A stretch of 64,000 bases of DNA from Peteryoungia ipomoeae. GTDB taxonomy: Bacteria > Pseudomonadota > Alphaproteobacteria > Rhizobiales > Rhizobiaceae. Below, piece after piece: positions 9,177 through 17,920 of this stretch. Location: positions 124,001 to 188,000 of the forward strand of contig NZ_STGV01000006.1 in NCBI RefSeq assembly GCF_004912165.1, given 5' to 3'. The position numbers and the translations under genes were made by a program. The notes beneath the pieces are model-generated. The model had not been told where the DNA came from and did not search any database. It worked only from the letters and a program-made list of their open reading frames with translations. Numbering within the stretch: position 1 is the first letter of the stretch; every line of letters starts with the position of its first letter.

Positions 9177-10208
9177 GTGGTGCTTGTCATCATTGCCGAT
9201 GATTTGACCGGTGCATTGGACACGGCTGCACCTTTCGCGGCGCGCGGATTGCACACACAGGTCGCGTTGACAGCCGATGCAGTGCCGGCTGGGCTCTTGC
9301 ACAAGCCTGACGTGCTCTCGATCAATCTGGCCTCGCGGGAGATGTCGCCCGCTGATGCCCTGCGGTTGATGCTCAAGGCTGTTGGAGCGCTTCCACCTGA
9401 CGTCACCCTGTTCAAGAAGATCGATTCCCGCCTCAAGGGCCATGTTGCCGCAGAACTCGACGGCATCGACTACCGACGCGCCTTGGTCGCGCCGGCTATT
9501 CCGAGCTTCGGCCGCTTTGTGCGCGGAGGCCATGTCGAGGGTTTTGGCGTTGCGAAGCCGATCTCTGTGATCGATGCCTTGGAACACCATGCCGTTCGCT
9601 GCGATATCGCTGATGCCTTGACCGATCAGGATCTACACAAGGCTCTGGCCCATGCTGAGCAAGAGCGCATCGATCTGCTGGTCGGAGCTAGAGGGCTTGC
9701 AGAGGCGTTGGCCGTGAAGATGACCGGGAAGGAGCAGGCGAACCTTGTTGCGCCTCCGACAGGACCGGCACTTTTTGTCATTGGTTCGCATGATAACATC
9801 ACTCTTGAGCAGGCAGATCGGATGCGCAGCCTGGAGGGGCTCTGTTACCGCCCGGCTCCCAACGGCGTGTCTGAGCCTGTCGACCTTCAGCAGATGCCAA
9901 TCGTTCTTTTGCAGGCAACGCCTGGAGATACGGACGTGGCCGCGGAAAAGGTTGCGCAGAATCTCGCGCTCTCAGCGCATCCTGAGCTGACCCATGCTGC
10001 CCGAACTCTCCTCTTGTGTGGAGGAGCGACGGCAGAGGCCGTCTTGTCTCGCATGGGCATCAAGTGTTTCAGACTGCAGGGGGAGTGTTTGCCGGGTCTT
10101 GGGCTCGCCTATGCTGGCGAGCAATGTATCATTGCAAAATCCGGAGGATTCGGCGAACCGGACACTTTGCTGACACTTGCCAAAAGACTGCTTGGGGGCA
10201 GGGGCTGA
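9177..10208 (+). CDS. Four-carbon acid sugar kinase family protein (DUF1537)
   Basis: 343 residues, cytoplasmic. Family hallmarks are present in order: the N-terminal acid-sugar-binding IADDLTGALDT (residues 6-16), KKIDSRLKGHV (80-90), and the C-terminal nucleotide-binding CGGATAEA (281-288) and AKSGGFGEPD (320-329). Members (DtnK, OtnK, DenK types) phosphorylate D-threonate, L-threonate or D-erythronate with ATP. PdxA2 encoded nearby oxidises 4-phospho-D-threonate or 4-phospho-D-erythronate, so the pair fits a tetronate pathway ending in dihydroxyacetone phosphate. The protein is shorter than the usual 400-430 residues. It starts at GTG; a second GTG three bases on has better spacing to AAGGAG. 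Two bases separate it from the following gntR gene. Confidence 0.85.
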   Translation: MVLVIIADDLTGALDTAAPFAARGLHTQVALTADAVPAGLLHKPDVLSINLASREMSPADALRLMLKAVGALPPDVTLFKKIDSRLKGHVAAELDGIDYRRALVAPAIPSFGRFVRGGHVEGFGVAKPISVIDALEHHAVRCDIADALTDQDLHKALAHAEQERIDLLVGARGLAEALAVKMTGKEQANLVAPPTGPALFVIGSHDNITLEQADRMRSLEGLCYRPAPNGVSEPVDLQQMPIVLLQATPGDTDVAAEKVAQNLALSAHPELTHAARTLLLCGGATAEAVLSRMGIKCFRLQGECLPGLGLAYAGEQCIIAKSGGFGEPDTLLTLAKRLLGGRG

Positions 10209-10210
10209 CG

Positions 10211-10936
10211 ATGGGACTTCAAGACGGAACGCCACGCAAGAGCCTGGCCGATCTGGTGTTCGAGCGAATGCACAGGGCGATCAAATCGGGCGCCTATCAG
10301 CCGGACGAGCGCCTGCCGACGGAGCATGACCTTGCGATCGAATTTGAGGTGTCACGGCCGATCATCCGTGAGGCGCTGCGCCGCCTGCGGGATCAGGGGC
10401 TGATCTATTCCCGTCGCGGAGCCGGCAGCTTTGTCCGCTCTGTCGGCATGAAGCAGCCGCTTGGGTTCGGCCAACTCGAGAATGTGGCTGATCTCCTCAA
10501 TTGCTACGAGTTTCGCCTGACCATGGAGCCGGCTGCGGCCGAAGCGGCGGCATCCCGCCATACGCCGCAGACGCTTGCGGCGATCCGCGAGGCGCTGGAA
10601 CTGATGCGTGACGCGACAAATCGTCAGGCGCACCGCGAGGACGCCGATTTCCAGTTCCATCTTTCCATCGCCCGGGCGGCGAACAATGCCTATTTCTCAA
10701 CGGCCATGGAGGCGTTGAAGGATCATATTGCGGTCGGCATGCGCTTCCATGGCGTTTCGATCAAGCGCGACAATGCCGGACTTTCCCGTGTTTTCGCCGA
10801 GCATGAGGCGATCGCAGAGGCTATTGCTGCCGGCGAAGGGGGGCGGGCCCGGGAACTGATGCATGCGCATCTGACGGGCTCGCGCGCCCGTCTCTTCCAG
10901 GCAAGCGCCTCGCTTGCCGTTGCCGGCGAGGCATAA
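10211..10936 (+). CDS. FadR-subfamily GntR regulator of the acid-sugar cluster
   Basis: 241 residues. The winged helix is at about residues 10-78, with LPTEHDLAIEFEVSRPIIREALRRLR. The FCD ligand domain (about 95-230) contains EDADFQFHLSIARAANN and EHEAIAEAI, keeping the Asp and His pattern for a metal-assisted carboxylate ligand. Its start is two bases after the kinase stop, so the two are co-transcribed. This makes it the likely local regulator of the kinase, PdxA2 and transport genes, with an acid sugar or its phosphate as inducer. It shares only family-level similarity with the GntR protein encoded at 356-1096. A more upstream reading frame exists but overlaps the kinase and lacks family similarity. 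Confidence 0.88.
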   Translation: MGLQDGTPRKSLADLVFERMHRAIKSGAYQPDERLPTEHDLAIEFEVSRPIIREALRRLRDQGLIYSRRGAGSFVRSVGMKQPLGFGQLENVADLLNCYEFRLTMEPAAAEAAASRHTPQTLAAIREALELMRDATNRQAHREDADFQFHLSIARAANNAYFSTAMEALKDHIAVGMRFHGVSIKRDNAGLSRVFAEHEAIAEAIAAGEGGRARELMHAHLTGSRARLFQASASLAVAGEA

Positions 10937-11017
10937 GTCGGCTCCAGCGCCTTTCCTTAAGTCGATCTTCAAAGGGGCCGTTCGGACTCTTGAGCAATCA
11001 ACGCGGACGGACGATTC

Positions 11018-12130
11018 TCAATAGGCTGCCCGATAGATTGCCAAAATATCATCGACAGCCATGTCGGCTGGATTGTTGTCCATCAGGCGTCGGTTGGCGT
11101 GGGCCTCAGCAGCGTAGCCTTCCAAGGCATCCTCTCGCGCTCCATGCCGCGAGAGCTGCATTTCGATGCCGAGATCGGTGCAGAAGCGGCAGGCATTGTC
11201 CAGCAACACCTCCGGCGAGCCGCTGGCGAAGCCGAGCGCTTCCGCTACCTCTGCCGTCTTCTCGGGGATCACCGGCTGGTTGAAGGCAAGCACATGGGGA
11301 AAGACGATCGCATTGGCCAGTCCATGTGGCAGGCCGAGACGGGTGCCGAGCGGATAGGCGATCGCGTGCCCCGCAGCCGTATTCACCGGGCCGAGGCAGA
11401 TGCCACCGTAGTAGGAGGCGAGCATCATCCCCTCGCGGGCTTCGGTGTCTGATCCATCCTTGACGGCGCGGGCCAGATATTTGCCGACGAGACGAAATCC
11501 CATGCGGGCGAAACCATCAATCATCGGATGGGCGCGCTTGTTGGTGAAGGCTTCAACGCAATGCGCCATGGCATCCACGCCCGTCGCGGCCGTGACGGAG
11601 GGCGGAACGGTAAATGTCAGCTGCGGATCGAGCACGGCGATATCGGCAATCATGTGCGGGCTTTCGACCGCGATCTTTGCGCCCTTGGCCGGGTCGGTGA
11701 TGAGCGAGCGAATACCCGCTTCCGAGCCGGTTCCCGCAGTCGTTGCAATCTGAATGAGTTGCGTGCTGCGACCGGCCACCCGGTTGGGGCCCGCTACGTC
11801 GGCTAGCGTCTGTTCGCTGTTCCACAGTGCGGCAACGAGTTTTGCAACGTCGAGCACCGACCCACCGCCAAGGCCCACCACGACCTGCGGCTTCACCCGC
11901 CGGGCGACGGCCAGTGCGGCATCAAGCGTCGCCACATCGGGTTCACCCGGGATCGCATCGAATATTTCGATCTTGCCCGGAAGCTGCAACCGATCGACAA
12001 AACCCGCGGTGATCGGCGTGGCGATGACGAGCGCCGTTCTCGCATCGGAAACGAGCCCACCGACCTCGCCGATGGTCCCGGCCCCGACGATCAGCCGTCG
12101 TGGCTGGTGAAGAGTGATGGCTGCGGTCAT
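11018..12130 (-). CDS. Iron-containing (group III) alcohol dehydrogenase
   Basis: 370 residues, cytoplasmic NAD(P)-dependent dehydrogenase of the FucO/maleylacetate-reductase superfamily. The N-terminal Rossmann half carries the dinucleotide motif GGGSVLDVAK (88-97). The C-terminal helical half carries the metal ligands D186, H190, H255 and H269 in VDAMAH, TAAGHAIAYPLG and GLPHG. The chosen ATG has GAGG nine bases upstream. Another ATG nine bases earlier overlaps the pdxA2 stop as ATGA but sits directly against that GAGG. It is read after pdxA2 in the same operon and probably oxidises or reduces a sugar-acid or aldehyde intermediate. The exact substrate cannot be read from sequence. Confidence 0.87.
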   Translation of the reverse strand: MTAAITLHQPRRLIVGAGTIGEVGGLVSDARTALVIATPITAGFVDRLQLPGKIEIFDAIPGEPDVATLDAALAVARRVKPQVVVGLGGGSVLDVAKLVAALWNSEQTLADVAGPNRVAGRSTQLIQIATTAGTGSEAGIRSLITDPAKGAKIAVESPHMIADIAVLDPQLTFTVPPSVTAATGVDAMAHCVEAFTNKRAHPMIDGFARMGFRLVGKYLARAVKDGSDTEAREGMMLASYYGGICLGPVNTAAGHAIAYPLGTRLGLPHGLANAIVFPHVLAFNQPVIPEKTAEVAEALGFASGSPEVLLDNACRFCTDLGIEMQLSRHGAREDALEGYAAEAHANRRLMDNNPADMAVDDILAIYRAAY

Positions 12131-12135
12131 CGATG

Positions 12136-13092
12136 TCATCCTCGCGTGGCTTTGCCGGCAACCAGCTTGCGGGCATAAGCGATGGCAGAATTCATGTTGC
12201 CGTGATTGGCGATGCCCTTGCCGGCAATGTCGAAGGCGGTGCCATGATCGACCGACGTGCGGTCGATCGGCAGTTCGACAGAGACATTGACGGCCGTATC
12301 GAAGGCCACGAGCTTGATTGGGATGTGGCCCTGGTCGTGATACTGTGCGACCACCAGATCGAAGGCGCCGGAATACGCCCGGTAAAACACTGTGTCCGCC
12401 GAGATCGGACCGGAGACGTCGATGCCTTCGGCGCGTGCGGCGGCAACTGCCGGTGCAATCTGGTCGTCGTCCTCGGTTCCAAAGAGGCCGTTTTCGCCGC
12501 AATGCGGATTGATACCGGCGACTGCAATGCGCGGTCTGTCAAAGCCGATACGGTTCAGATGATCGTTGCCGGCGCGGATCGTCGCCAATACACGCTCCGT
12601 CGTCGCCCGGCGGATCGCCTCCTGCAGGGAGACATGGGTCGAGACGTGGATGACCTTCAGCCGCTCCGAGGCGAGCAGCATGTAGGCAGCCTTGGAGCCT
12701 GTCAGACTGCGCAGCATGCCGGTATGGCCGTCATAGTGGTGGCCGGCGAGGTTCAGCGCTTCCTTGTTGATCGGCGCTGTGACGATGCAGCCAATGGCTC
12801 CGGCTTCTGCATCGCGCACGGCCTTTTCGATGAAGCGAAAGGCGGCATCGCCAGCGACCGGGCTCAGGCTTCCCCAGGGAAGGGGCGCGCCTTCGACCTC
12901 TATATCCACTACATAAGGTTCGAGATCGATCGACAGTCCCAAGGCCTCACGCGCCGCATTCAACGTTGCGAGATTGCCGTAGATGCGGGTTGCTGCGCGA
13001 TCGTCGCCCGACATGTCGGTCAATGCGCGAACTGAGATCTCGGGGCCCACTCCGCAAGGGTCGCCCATGGTGATGCCGATGATGCGGCTCAT
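12136..13092 (-). CDS. pdxA2: PdxA2, 4-phospho-D-threonate/erythronate 3-dehydrogenase family
   Basis: 318 residues. PdxA-fold NAD-dependent dehydrogenase with the N-terminal [13 protein letters not shown] (6-18) and the three metal-binding histidines H153 (STHVSL), H197 (INPHCGENG) and H252 (AQYHDQGH). [11 protein letters not shown] near residue 282 closes the active site. PdxA proper makes pyridoxal phosphate. PdxA2 paralogues next to DUF1537 kinases oxidise and decarboxylate 4-phospho-tetronates to dihydroxyacetone phosphate. A kinase of that family is encoded at 9177, which favours PdxA2. It starts at the ATG after GGAGAA and sits one base after the BNR gene stop, in the operon BNR-pdxA2-alcohol dehydrogenase. 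Confidence 0.88.
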   Translation of the reverse strand: MSRIIGITMGDPCGVGPEISVRALTDMSGDDRAATRIYGNLATLNAAREALGLSIDLEPYVVDIEVEGAPLPWGSLSPVAGDAAFRFIEKAVRDAEAGAIGCIVTAPINKEALNLAGHHYDGHTGMLRSLTGSKAAYMLLASERLKVIHVSTHVSLQEAIRRATTERVLATIRAGNDHLNRIGFDRPRIAVAGINPHCGENGLFGTEDDDQIAPAVAAARAEGIDVSGPISADTVFYRAYSGAFDLVVAQYHDQGHIPIKLVAFDTAVNVSVELPIDRTSVDHGTAFDIAGKGIANHGNMNSAIAYARKLVAGKATRG

Positions 13093-13093
13093 G

Positions 13094-14284
13094 TTATTCT
13101 CCGTTTTCGGGGCGATCCCAACCGGGTGCGAGCCGTAAATATTTGATCGCGCGTCGATGATAGGTGTAGGCAATGTGCAGTGTCCCATCGGGACCTGCCA
13201 GCAGCCAGGGATAGGACATTTCCTTGTTCCGTCCATCTGTCGAGTCGTTGGAGAGGCAGGTCCCCGAACCATCCTCGATCTGGATATGGTGTGGGAATCT
13301 CAGTCCGCCGTCGCTCGAGATGCAGACCGAGACCGGCGCGCGCGGCACGCCCCAGATCGGAGTGCAGCCCCCGGTCGGGTCGGCCTCAGGCCTGTCGTCT
13401 TCCTCTCCGAGTTCATCATAGAGAGACGTCCGGCGGTCCGGGGAGGTCGCAGCGTTGACGGGATTGCAAATCACCGCAAGGCGTCCATCACCCAAGGCTA
13501 TGGCTGCGATGGACGAATTGTTGTTGGGCAGGTCGCTCGGTGCCGGATCACTCCAGGTCCTGCCTTCGTCGGCACTTTCCGTGCGATAGACGAAATCTGC
13601 CTGACGGCGACGGAAGAAGGCGACGAGGCCCTTCTCGCTTGTCGAGACGGGCGACATGTGCACGCAGCCGGTCGACTGGCCCAGTTCATCGAGCCGCCAG
13701 TTTGCACCGCCATCCTCGCTGATGCCGAGGGCGGCCGTGTCGTGGCTGCCGTTCCATTTTTGGCCCGGGCGGGGAATGCAGCGGAAAATAGGGAGCAGCC
13801 AGGCACCGTCCGACCGGATCACGACCGGCGCACGCACGAAGCTGCCGCGCGGCAAATCGAGGTAGCGGCCCTCGGCTGTCGTCAATCTTGTAGGGTCTGA
13901 AGCATCGGAGAGGACTTCGGCCATGCGGATCCGGCATTCGTCCTGATTTCCTGACGGCTGCGAGGTGTGGAACAGCAGCAGCCGGCCGTCTGGTGCGTGA
14001 AACAGGACAGGGTTCTGCTCGGAATGATCATCGTCGAAGCTCAGCCTCTGCGGTGGTCCCCACGCCGAGGCACCAACCGCCAGCACGGATGCATAGATCG
14101 ATATGTCGGACTTGCCTTCCAGCGAGCCGCCGAACCAGGCGCAGATAAGGCTGCCATCCGCGCGCATGTGGAGGAAGGATGCGTGGTTTTGCACCATTGG
14201 CGACGGGAGGTAGGCCTCCATGCGTCCGGCGCCGACAGGGGCAAGCATCCCGGTCATGTGTCGGGCAATTTCATTGGGTGTCAT
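13094..14284 (-). CDS. Sialidase-like BNR-repeat protein (BNR_2 family), cytoplasmic
   Basis: 396 residues. Three Asp boxes are visible: SEDGGANW (189-196), SADEGRTW (237-244) and a degenerate SSDGGLRF (323-330). The N-terminal [16 protein letters not shown] (49-64) is typical of the neuraminidase-like six-bladed propeller. Sialidases hydrolyse glycosides of nine-carbon acid sugars, but many members of this branch have no known substrate. There is no signal peptide, so any substrate must be imported first, which fits the ABC transporter encoded nearby. Conserved acidic and Arg residues exist, but the full Arg triad cannot be assigned by eye. The start follows GAGGAG. First gene of a leftward operon with pdxA2. 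Confidence 0.75.
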   Translation of the reverse strand: MTPNEIARHMTGMLAPVGAGRMEAYLPSPMVQNHASFLHMRADGSLICAWFGGSLEGKSDISIYASVLAVGASAWGPPQRLSFDDDHSEQNPVLFHAPDGRLLLFHTSQPSGNQDECRIRMAEVLSDASDPTRLTTAEGRYLDLPRGSFVRAPVVIRSDGAWLLPIFRCIPRPGQKWNGSHDTAALGISEDGGANWRLDELGQSTGCVHMSPVSTSEKGLVAFFRRRQADFVYRTESADEGRTWSDPAPSDLPNNNSSIAAIALGDGRLAVICNPVNAATSPDRRTSLYDELGEEDDRPEADPTGGCTPIWGVPRAPVSVCISSDGGLRFPHHIQIEDGSGTCLSNDSTDGRNKEMSYPWLLAGPDGTLHIAYTYHRRAIKYLRLAPGWDRPENGE

Positions 14285-14514
14285 GGACTGCTCCTCTTGC
14301 CCATTGAAATCGAGCGTTTTTACAAAGTTGTCAAGTTTGTTTATGTATCTCAAGTCATCGAATTGGAGCGGTTTGAAAATTAAAACATTGATTTATAAAT
14401 ATAAAAATCTGCTTATCGGAAAGAATAAATTTTACATCAGGAAATCATTTGACAAAGTACTCTGGGCGTTGGATGTTCTGCCGGTGCCGACGTGGAAGTC
14501 GGATGGGGGGTGAC
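14285..14514. promoter_or_regulatory. AT-rich divergent promoter region of the acid-sugar cluster
   Basis: 230 bases between the BNR gene and the EamA gene. A stretch at about 14365-14460 is far richer in A and T than the surroundings. ACAAA and TTTGT at 14322-14340 form an inverted repeat with nine bases between. On the leftward strand TTGACA (complement of 14328-14333) is a good -35, but I see no strong -10 at the right distance. The GntR protein of the cluster may bind here. Confidence 0.4.
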
Positions 14515-15390
14515 ATGCAGACAGGGCAGAAAGGTGAGCGACTAACCGCAGCAATCCTGTTCGCAGTCGGTGCTGCAGCACTTGCTGCGTCGGATGCCGT
14601 CATCGTTCGCGCTCTCGATGGTGCCGTCCATCCTTTCGTGATCGCCTTTTACCGCGCACTCTTCGGTGCCATTCTGCTTGTCCCGTTTCTGGCTGTGCGC
14701 CCCCAGGTGCTCTCCTCGACGCATTCGGTGGGGCAGCATGCCATTCGTGCAGTGTTCAAGCTGTTTGCGATGGTCGCCTTCTTCGCCGCCTTTGGCATGG
14801 GGCCGCTTGCCGATGTGACAGCGATTGCCTTCATGTCCCCGATTTTCGTCGTCCTTGGTGCCGCGTTTCTGCTGGGCGAAAGACCCGGTGCGCGAATGTT
14901 CGCTGCGGCCTTGATCGGCTTTGCTGGCGCCATGGTCATTGTCGGGCCATCTCCGGCAGGCTTGTCCCTGGCCATTTTTTTGGCTCTGATCGGCGCGCTG
15001 CTGCAGGCCGGAATACAGCTGATCCTCAAGTCGATGTCGAAGGGCGATTCAACATCGACTCTCGTCGTCTGGAACCTGCTTTTGACCGTGCCAATCTCGC
15101 TGGTTCTGGCTATCCCATTCTTTACAATGCCCGGACACCGCGAGCTCATGTTGCTTGCGCTTCAGGGCGTGGTCGGTACCAGCTGCATGGGGCTAATGAC
15201 CCATGCCATGTCTCTTGCGCCGGCAAGCGTCGTCGCGCCGGTGGACTTTCTGCGCCTGCCGCTCGTGGCGCTCGGCGGCATCGCCTTTTTCAACGAAACC
15301 ATCGCACTGACGACTGTTGTCGGCGCTTTGCTGATCTGCCTCGCGGCGCTCATCGCTGCGCGTGCCCGAGGTGCGAAAGCTTCAAACTGA
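14515..15390 (+). CDS. EamA/DMT-family transporter
   Basis: 291 residues with about ten hydrophobic helices arranged as two EamA repeats (roughly 12-140 and 150-285), the drug/metabolite transporter fold. Conserved features include the helix 2 segment VIAFYRALFGAILL and the end of repeat one, LLGERPGARMFAAALIGFAGAMVI. Such proteins move small metabolites across the inner membrane, often outward. The ATG with a G-rich site six bases upstream is preferred over an in-frame ATG 66 bases earlier. It heads the rightward transport operon, 17 bases before the solute-binding protein. A role in releasing a by-product of acid-sugar catabolism is a guess. Confidence 0.85.
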   Translation: MQTGQKGERLTAAILFAVGAAALAASDAVIVRALDGAVHPFVIAFYRALFGAILLVPFLAVRPQVLSSTHSVGQHAIRAVFKLFAMVAFFAAFGMGPLADVTAIAFMSPIFVVLGAAFLLGERPGARMFAAALIGFAGAMVIVGPSPAGLSLAIFLALIGALLQAGIQLILKSMSKGDSTSTLVVWNLLLTVPISLVLAIPFFTMPGHRELMLLALQGVVGTSCMGLMTHAMSLAPASVVAPVDFLRLPLVALGGIAFFNETIALTTVVGALLICLAALIAARARGAKASN

Positions 15391-15407
15391 ATTCATCTGG
15401 GAGGAGA

Positions 15408-16913
15408 ATGAAAATGAGAAAGACTGCATTGCTTTGTGCCCTCGTCATGGGCACGTCCCTGTCGCCAGCCTATGCCGGTTCTGGTCCGATCAAGATTGTG
15501 CTGCCGGAAGAGGCCGATCTGCTTGAGCCGTGCATGGCGACGCGCTCGAATATCGGCCGTATCATCATGGAGAACGTCAGTGAAACGCTGACGGAGCTGG
15601 ATATCCGCGGTGGCAAAGGGGTTCAGCCACGCCTCGCTGAGAAGTGGGAGCAGAATGCCGATGGCAGCTGGCGTTTTCATCTGCGCCAGGGCGTCAAGTT
15701 CTCGGATGGTAGCGCCTTCGATGCAAAAGACGTCAAGCACAGCTTCGATCGCATCATGAGCGACAAGAACGCCTGCGAGTCTCGCCGTTACTTCGGCGGC
15801 ATGACAGTGACGCCGACCATCGTCGATGATTACACCGTCGATTTCAAGGCCGACCCGGTCCAGCCGATCCTGCCGCTGCTCCTCAGCCTGGTGACCATGG
15901 TTCCTGAAGAAACTCCCCTTGAATTCGTTCGCGAACCGGTTGGCACCGGTCCTTTCAAGTTGACCAACTGGACCCCTGGACAACAGATCGTTTTGTCCGC
16001 ACGCGAAGACTATTGGGGTGAGAAGCCCGAGGTGACCGAGGCGACCTACCTGTTCCGTGCCGATCCAGCCGTCCGCGCTGCGATGGTGCAGGCCGGTGAA
16101 GCCGACTTGTCTCCCTCGATCTCGCAGGTCGAAGCCACCAACCCTGCGACCGATTTCTCCTATCTCGACAGTGAAACCGTCTATCTGCGCATCGATCACA
16201 ATATCGAGCCGCTGAACGACGTGCGTGTCCGTCGCGCCCTGAACCTTGCCGTCGATCGCGAAGCGTTCCTTGGGACACTGCTGCCTGACAGCGCCTTGCT
16301 CGCGACTGCAATCGTGCCGCCGCCGACCCTGGGCTGGAACCCGGACGTGAAGGTGCCGGCCTATGATCCAGAAGCAGCCAAAAAGCTGATCGAAGAGGCA
16401 AAGGCAGACGGTGTTAAGGTCGATACGCCGATTACCATCATCGCCCGTTCTGCCAATTTCCCGAACGTCACGGAAATCATGGAAGCGATCCAGCAGCAAT
16501 TGCAGGACGTCGGCCTGCAGATCGAACTGAAGTTCGTTGAAGTGGCCGAGCACGAGCAATACTACTCGAAGCCGTTCGCCGAGGGGCGTGGTCCGCAGAT
16601 CGTGGCTGCCATGCATGACAACTCGAAGGGTGATCCGTCCTTCTCGATGTTCTTCAAGTATGCAACGGAGGGCACGCAGTCTGGTTTCTCGGATCCGAAG
16701 GTCGATGACCTGATCAAGCGTGCTTCCGCGGCCGTCGGTGATGAACGCGCAAAGCTCTGGTCCGAATTGATCGCCTATCTGCATGACGAAGTGGTCGCAG
16801 ATGTGCTTCTCTTCCACATGGTCGGCTTCTCGCGTGTTTCCGAGCGTCTGGACTTCAAGCCGACGATGGCGACGAATTCCATGCTGCAGCTCTCCGAGAT
16901 CAAGATCAAGTAA
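15408..16913 (+). CDS. Opp/Dpp-type ABC solute-binding protein (SBP family 5)
   Basis: 501 residues, periplasmic. The signal peptide is about 23 residues, ending SPAYA-GS. The mature protein has the family 5 layout: an early LAEKWEQNADGSWRFHLRQG stretch, GVKFSDGSAFDAKDVKHSFDRI, then EPVGTGPF. Family 5 proteins bind peptides, nickel, opines or sugar derivatives. The gene context (aldolase, BNR protein, tetronate enzymes) argues for an acidic or glycosylated sugar rather than a peptide. The ATG at 15408 is only three bases from GGAGGAG; the ATG at 15414 has better spacing and may be the true start. A hairpin follows the stop, probably setting high expression relative to the permeases. Confidence 0.9.
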   Translation: MKMRKTALLCALVMGTSLSPAYAGSGPIKIVLPEEADLLEPCMATRSNIGRIIMENVSETLTELDIRGGKGVQPRLAEKWEQNADGSWRFHLRQGVKFSDGSAFDAKDVKHSFDRIMSDKNACESRRYFGGMTVTPTIVDDYTVDFKADPVQPILPLLLSLVTMVPEETPLEFVREPVGTGPFKLTNWTPGQQIVLSAREDYWGEKPEVTEATYLFRADPAVRAAMVQAGEADLSPSISQVEATNPATDFSYLDSETVYLRIDHNIEPLNDVRVRRALNLAVDREAFLGTLLPDSALLATAIVPPPTLGWNPDVKVPAYDPEAAKKLIEEAKADGVKVDTPITIIARSANFPNVTEIMEAIQQQLQDVGLQIELKFVEVAEHEQYYSKPFAEGRGPQIVAAMHDNSKGDPSFSMFFKYATEGTQSGFSDPKVDDLIKRASAAVGDERAKLWSELIAYLHDEVVADVLLFHMVGFSRVSERLDFKPTMATNSMLQLSEIKIK

Positions 16914-16952
16914 TCGTCGGGCGGCTATGGTCGCCCATTCCAAGGCAATTCA

Positions 16953-16985
16953 TGCGGCGGGATGATCCCGCCGCACCGTTTTCTT
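16953..16985 (+). terminator. Intercistronic hairpin with T-run after the binding-protein gene
   Basis: TGCGGCGGGA and TCCCGCCGCA pair perfectly (10 pairs) around a TGA loop, followed closely by CCGTTTTCTT. It lies between the solute-binding protein stop and the first permease start. It looks like a leaky terminator that lets only part of the transcript reach the permeases. Confidence 0.65.
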
Positions 16986-16995
16986 CGAGGACGCC

Positions 16996-17910
16996 ATGCT
17001 GAGCTTCATCCGAAAACGCGCCGTCGCCAGTCTGATCTCCCTGGTCGGGCTCGTGGTTATGGTCTTCTTCCTGTCGCGCCTGACTGGCGATCCGGCAGCC
17101 TTGTTTCTGCCGGTTGAAGCCTCGGAGGAGATGAAGAACCAGTTTCGCGAGTTGCATGGGCTGAACGATCCTCTGCTCGCCCAGTTTGGCCGCTATGTCG
17201 GCGACGTCATAACAGGCGATCTCGGTGAATCTCTGCGCAAGGCCCGGCCGGCGCTCGACGTTGTGCTCGAAGCGTTTGTCTGGACTCTCTGGCTTGCGGT
17301 CATCACCATGAGCCTCGTCACGGTGGCTGCCATCGTTGTCGGCTCGCTCGCCGCCTTTCGCGCGGGTGGCTTCTTCGACCGCTTTTCTTCGATCGTCTCG
17401 CTGGTCGGCGCGTCAGTTCCCGATTTCTGGCTGGCGATCGTCGCGATCGTAATCTTTGCCGTCAACCTGTCCTGGCTGCCGACATCGGGCACGGGCAGCA
17501 TCTGGCATTGGGTTCTGCCAATCGCCGTGCTCTTTGTTCGCCCTTTCGGCATTATCGTGCAGGTCGTGCGAGGCTCGATGATTTCGGCACTTTCCTCCGC
17601 ATATGTGAAGACTGCCCGCGCCAAGGGTGTGAAATCGACGCCGATCATCTTCGTCCACGCTCTGCGCAATGCCATGCTGCCGGTGATCACCGTTATCGGG
17701 GACCAGGCAGCCAGCCTTCTTAACGGTGCCGTCATTATCGAGACCATTTTCGGCTTTCCGGGCGTCGGCAAGCTTATGATCGATTCCATTCTGCAACGTG
17801 ACTTTAACGTCGTTCTGGCAGCGATCCTCGTTACGGCACTCGCCATCTTCCTCATGAACCTGCTGATCGATCTCGCCTATGCGCTGCTCGATCCCCGTAT
17901 CCGGAACTGA
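16996..17910 (+). CDS. ABC transporter permease, DppB-like
   Basis: 304 residues, inner membrane. The N-terminal helix (about 11-30) is followed by the periplasmic loop and LNDPLLAQFGRYVGDVITGDLGES, typical of the OppB/DppB branch. About six transmembrane segments follow. The coupling loop AYVKTARAKGVKSTPIIFVHALRN contains the EAA-like motif that contacts the ATPase. The start has GAGG at the right distance. It forms the membrane channel with the permease encoded ten bases downstream and is powered by the fused ATPase at 18831. Confidence 0.92.
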   Translation: MLSFIRKRAVASLISLVGLVVMVFFLSRLTGDPAALFLPVEASEEMKNQFRELHGLNDPLLAQFGRYVGDVITGDLGESLRKARPALDVVLEAFVWTLWLAVITMSLVTVAAIVVGSLAAFRAGGFFDRFSSIVSLVGASVPDFWLAIVAIVIFAVNLSWLPTSGTGSIWHWVLPIAVLFVRPFGIIVQVVRGSMISALSSAYVKTARAKGVKSTPIIFVHALRNAMLPVITVIGDQAASLLNGAVIIETIFGFPGVGKLMIDSILQRDFNVVLAAILVTALAIFLMNLLIDLAYALLDPRIRN

Positions 17911-17920
17911 GGGGGCGCCA

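Noticed and set aside
12133..13035. 300-codon + strand frame opposite pdxA2
   Set aside because: pdxA2 has all three metal-binding histidines and a good ribosome site; the opposite product resembles nothing.
15393..16943. 516-codon antisense frame opposite the SBP family 5 gene
   Set aside because: The sense gene has a signal peptide and family motifs. The antisense product is rich in Arg, His and Asp without domain structure.
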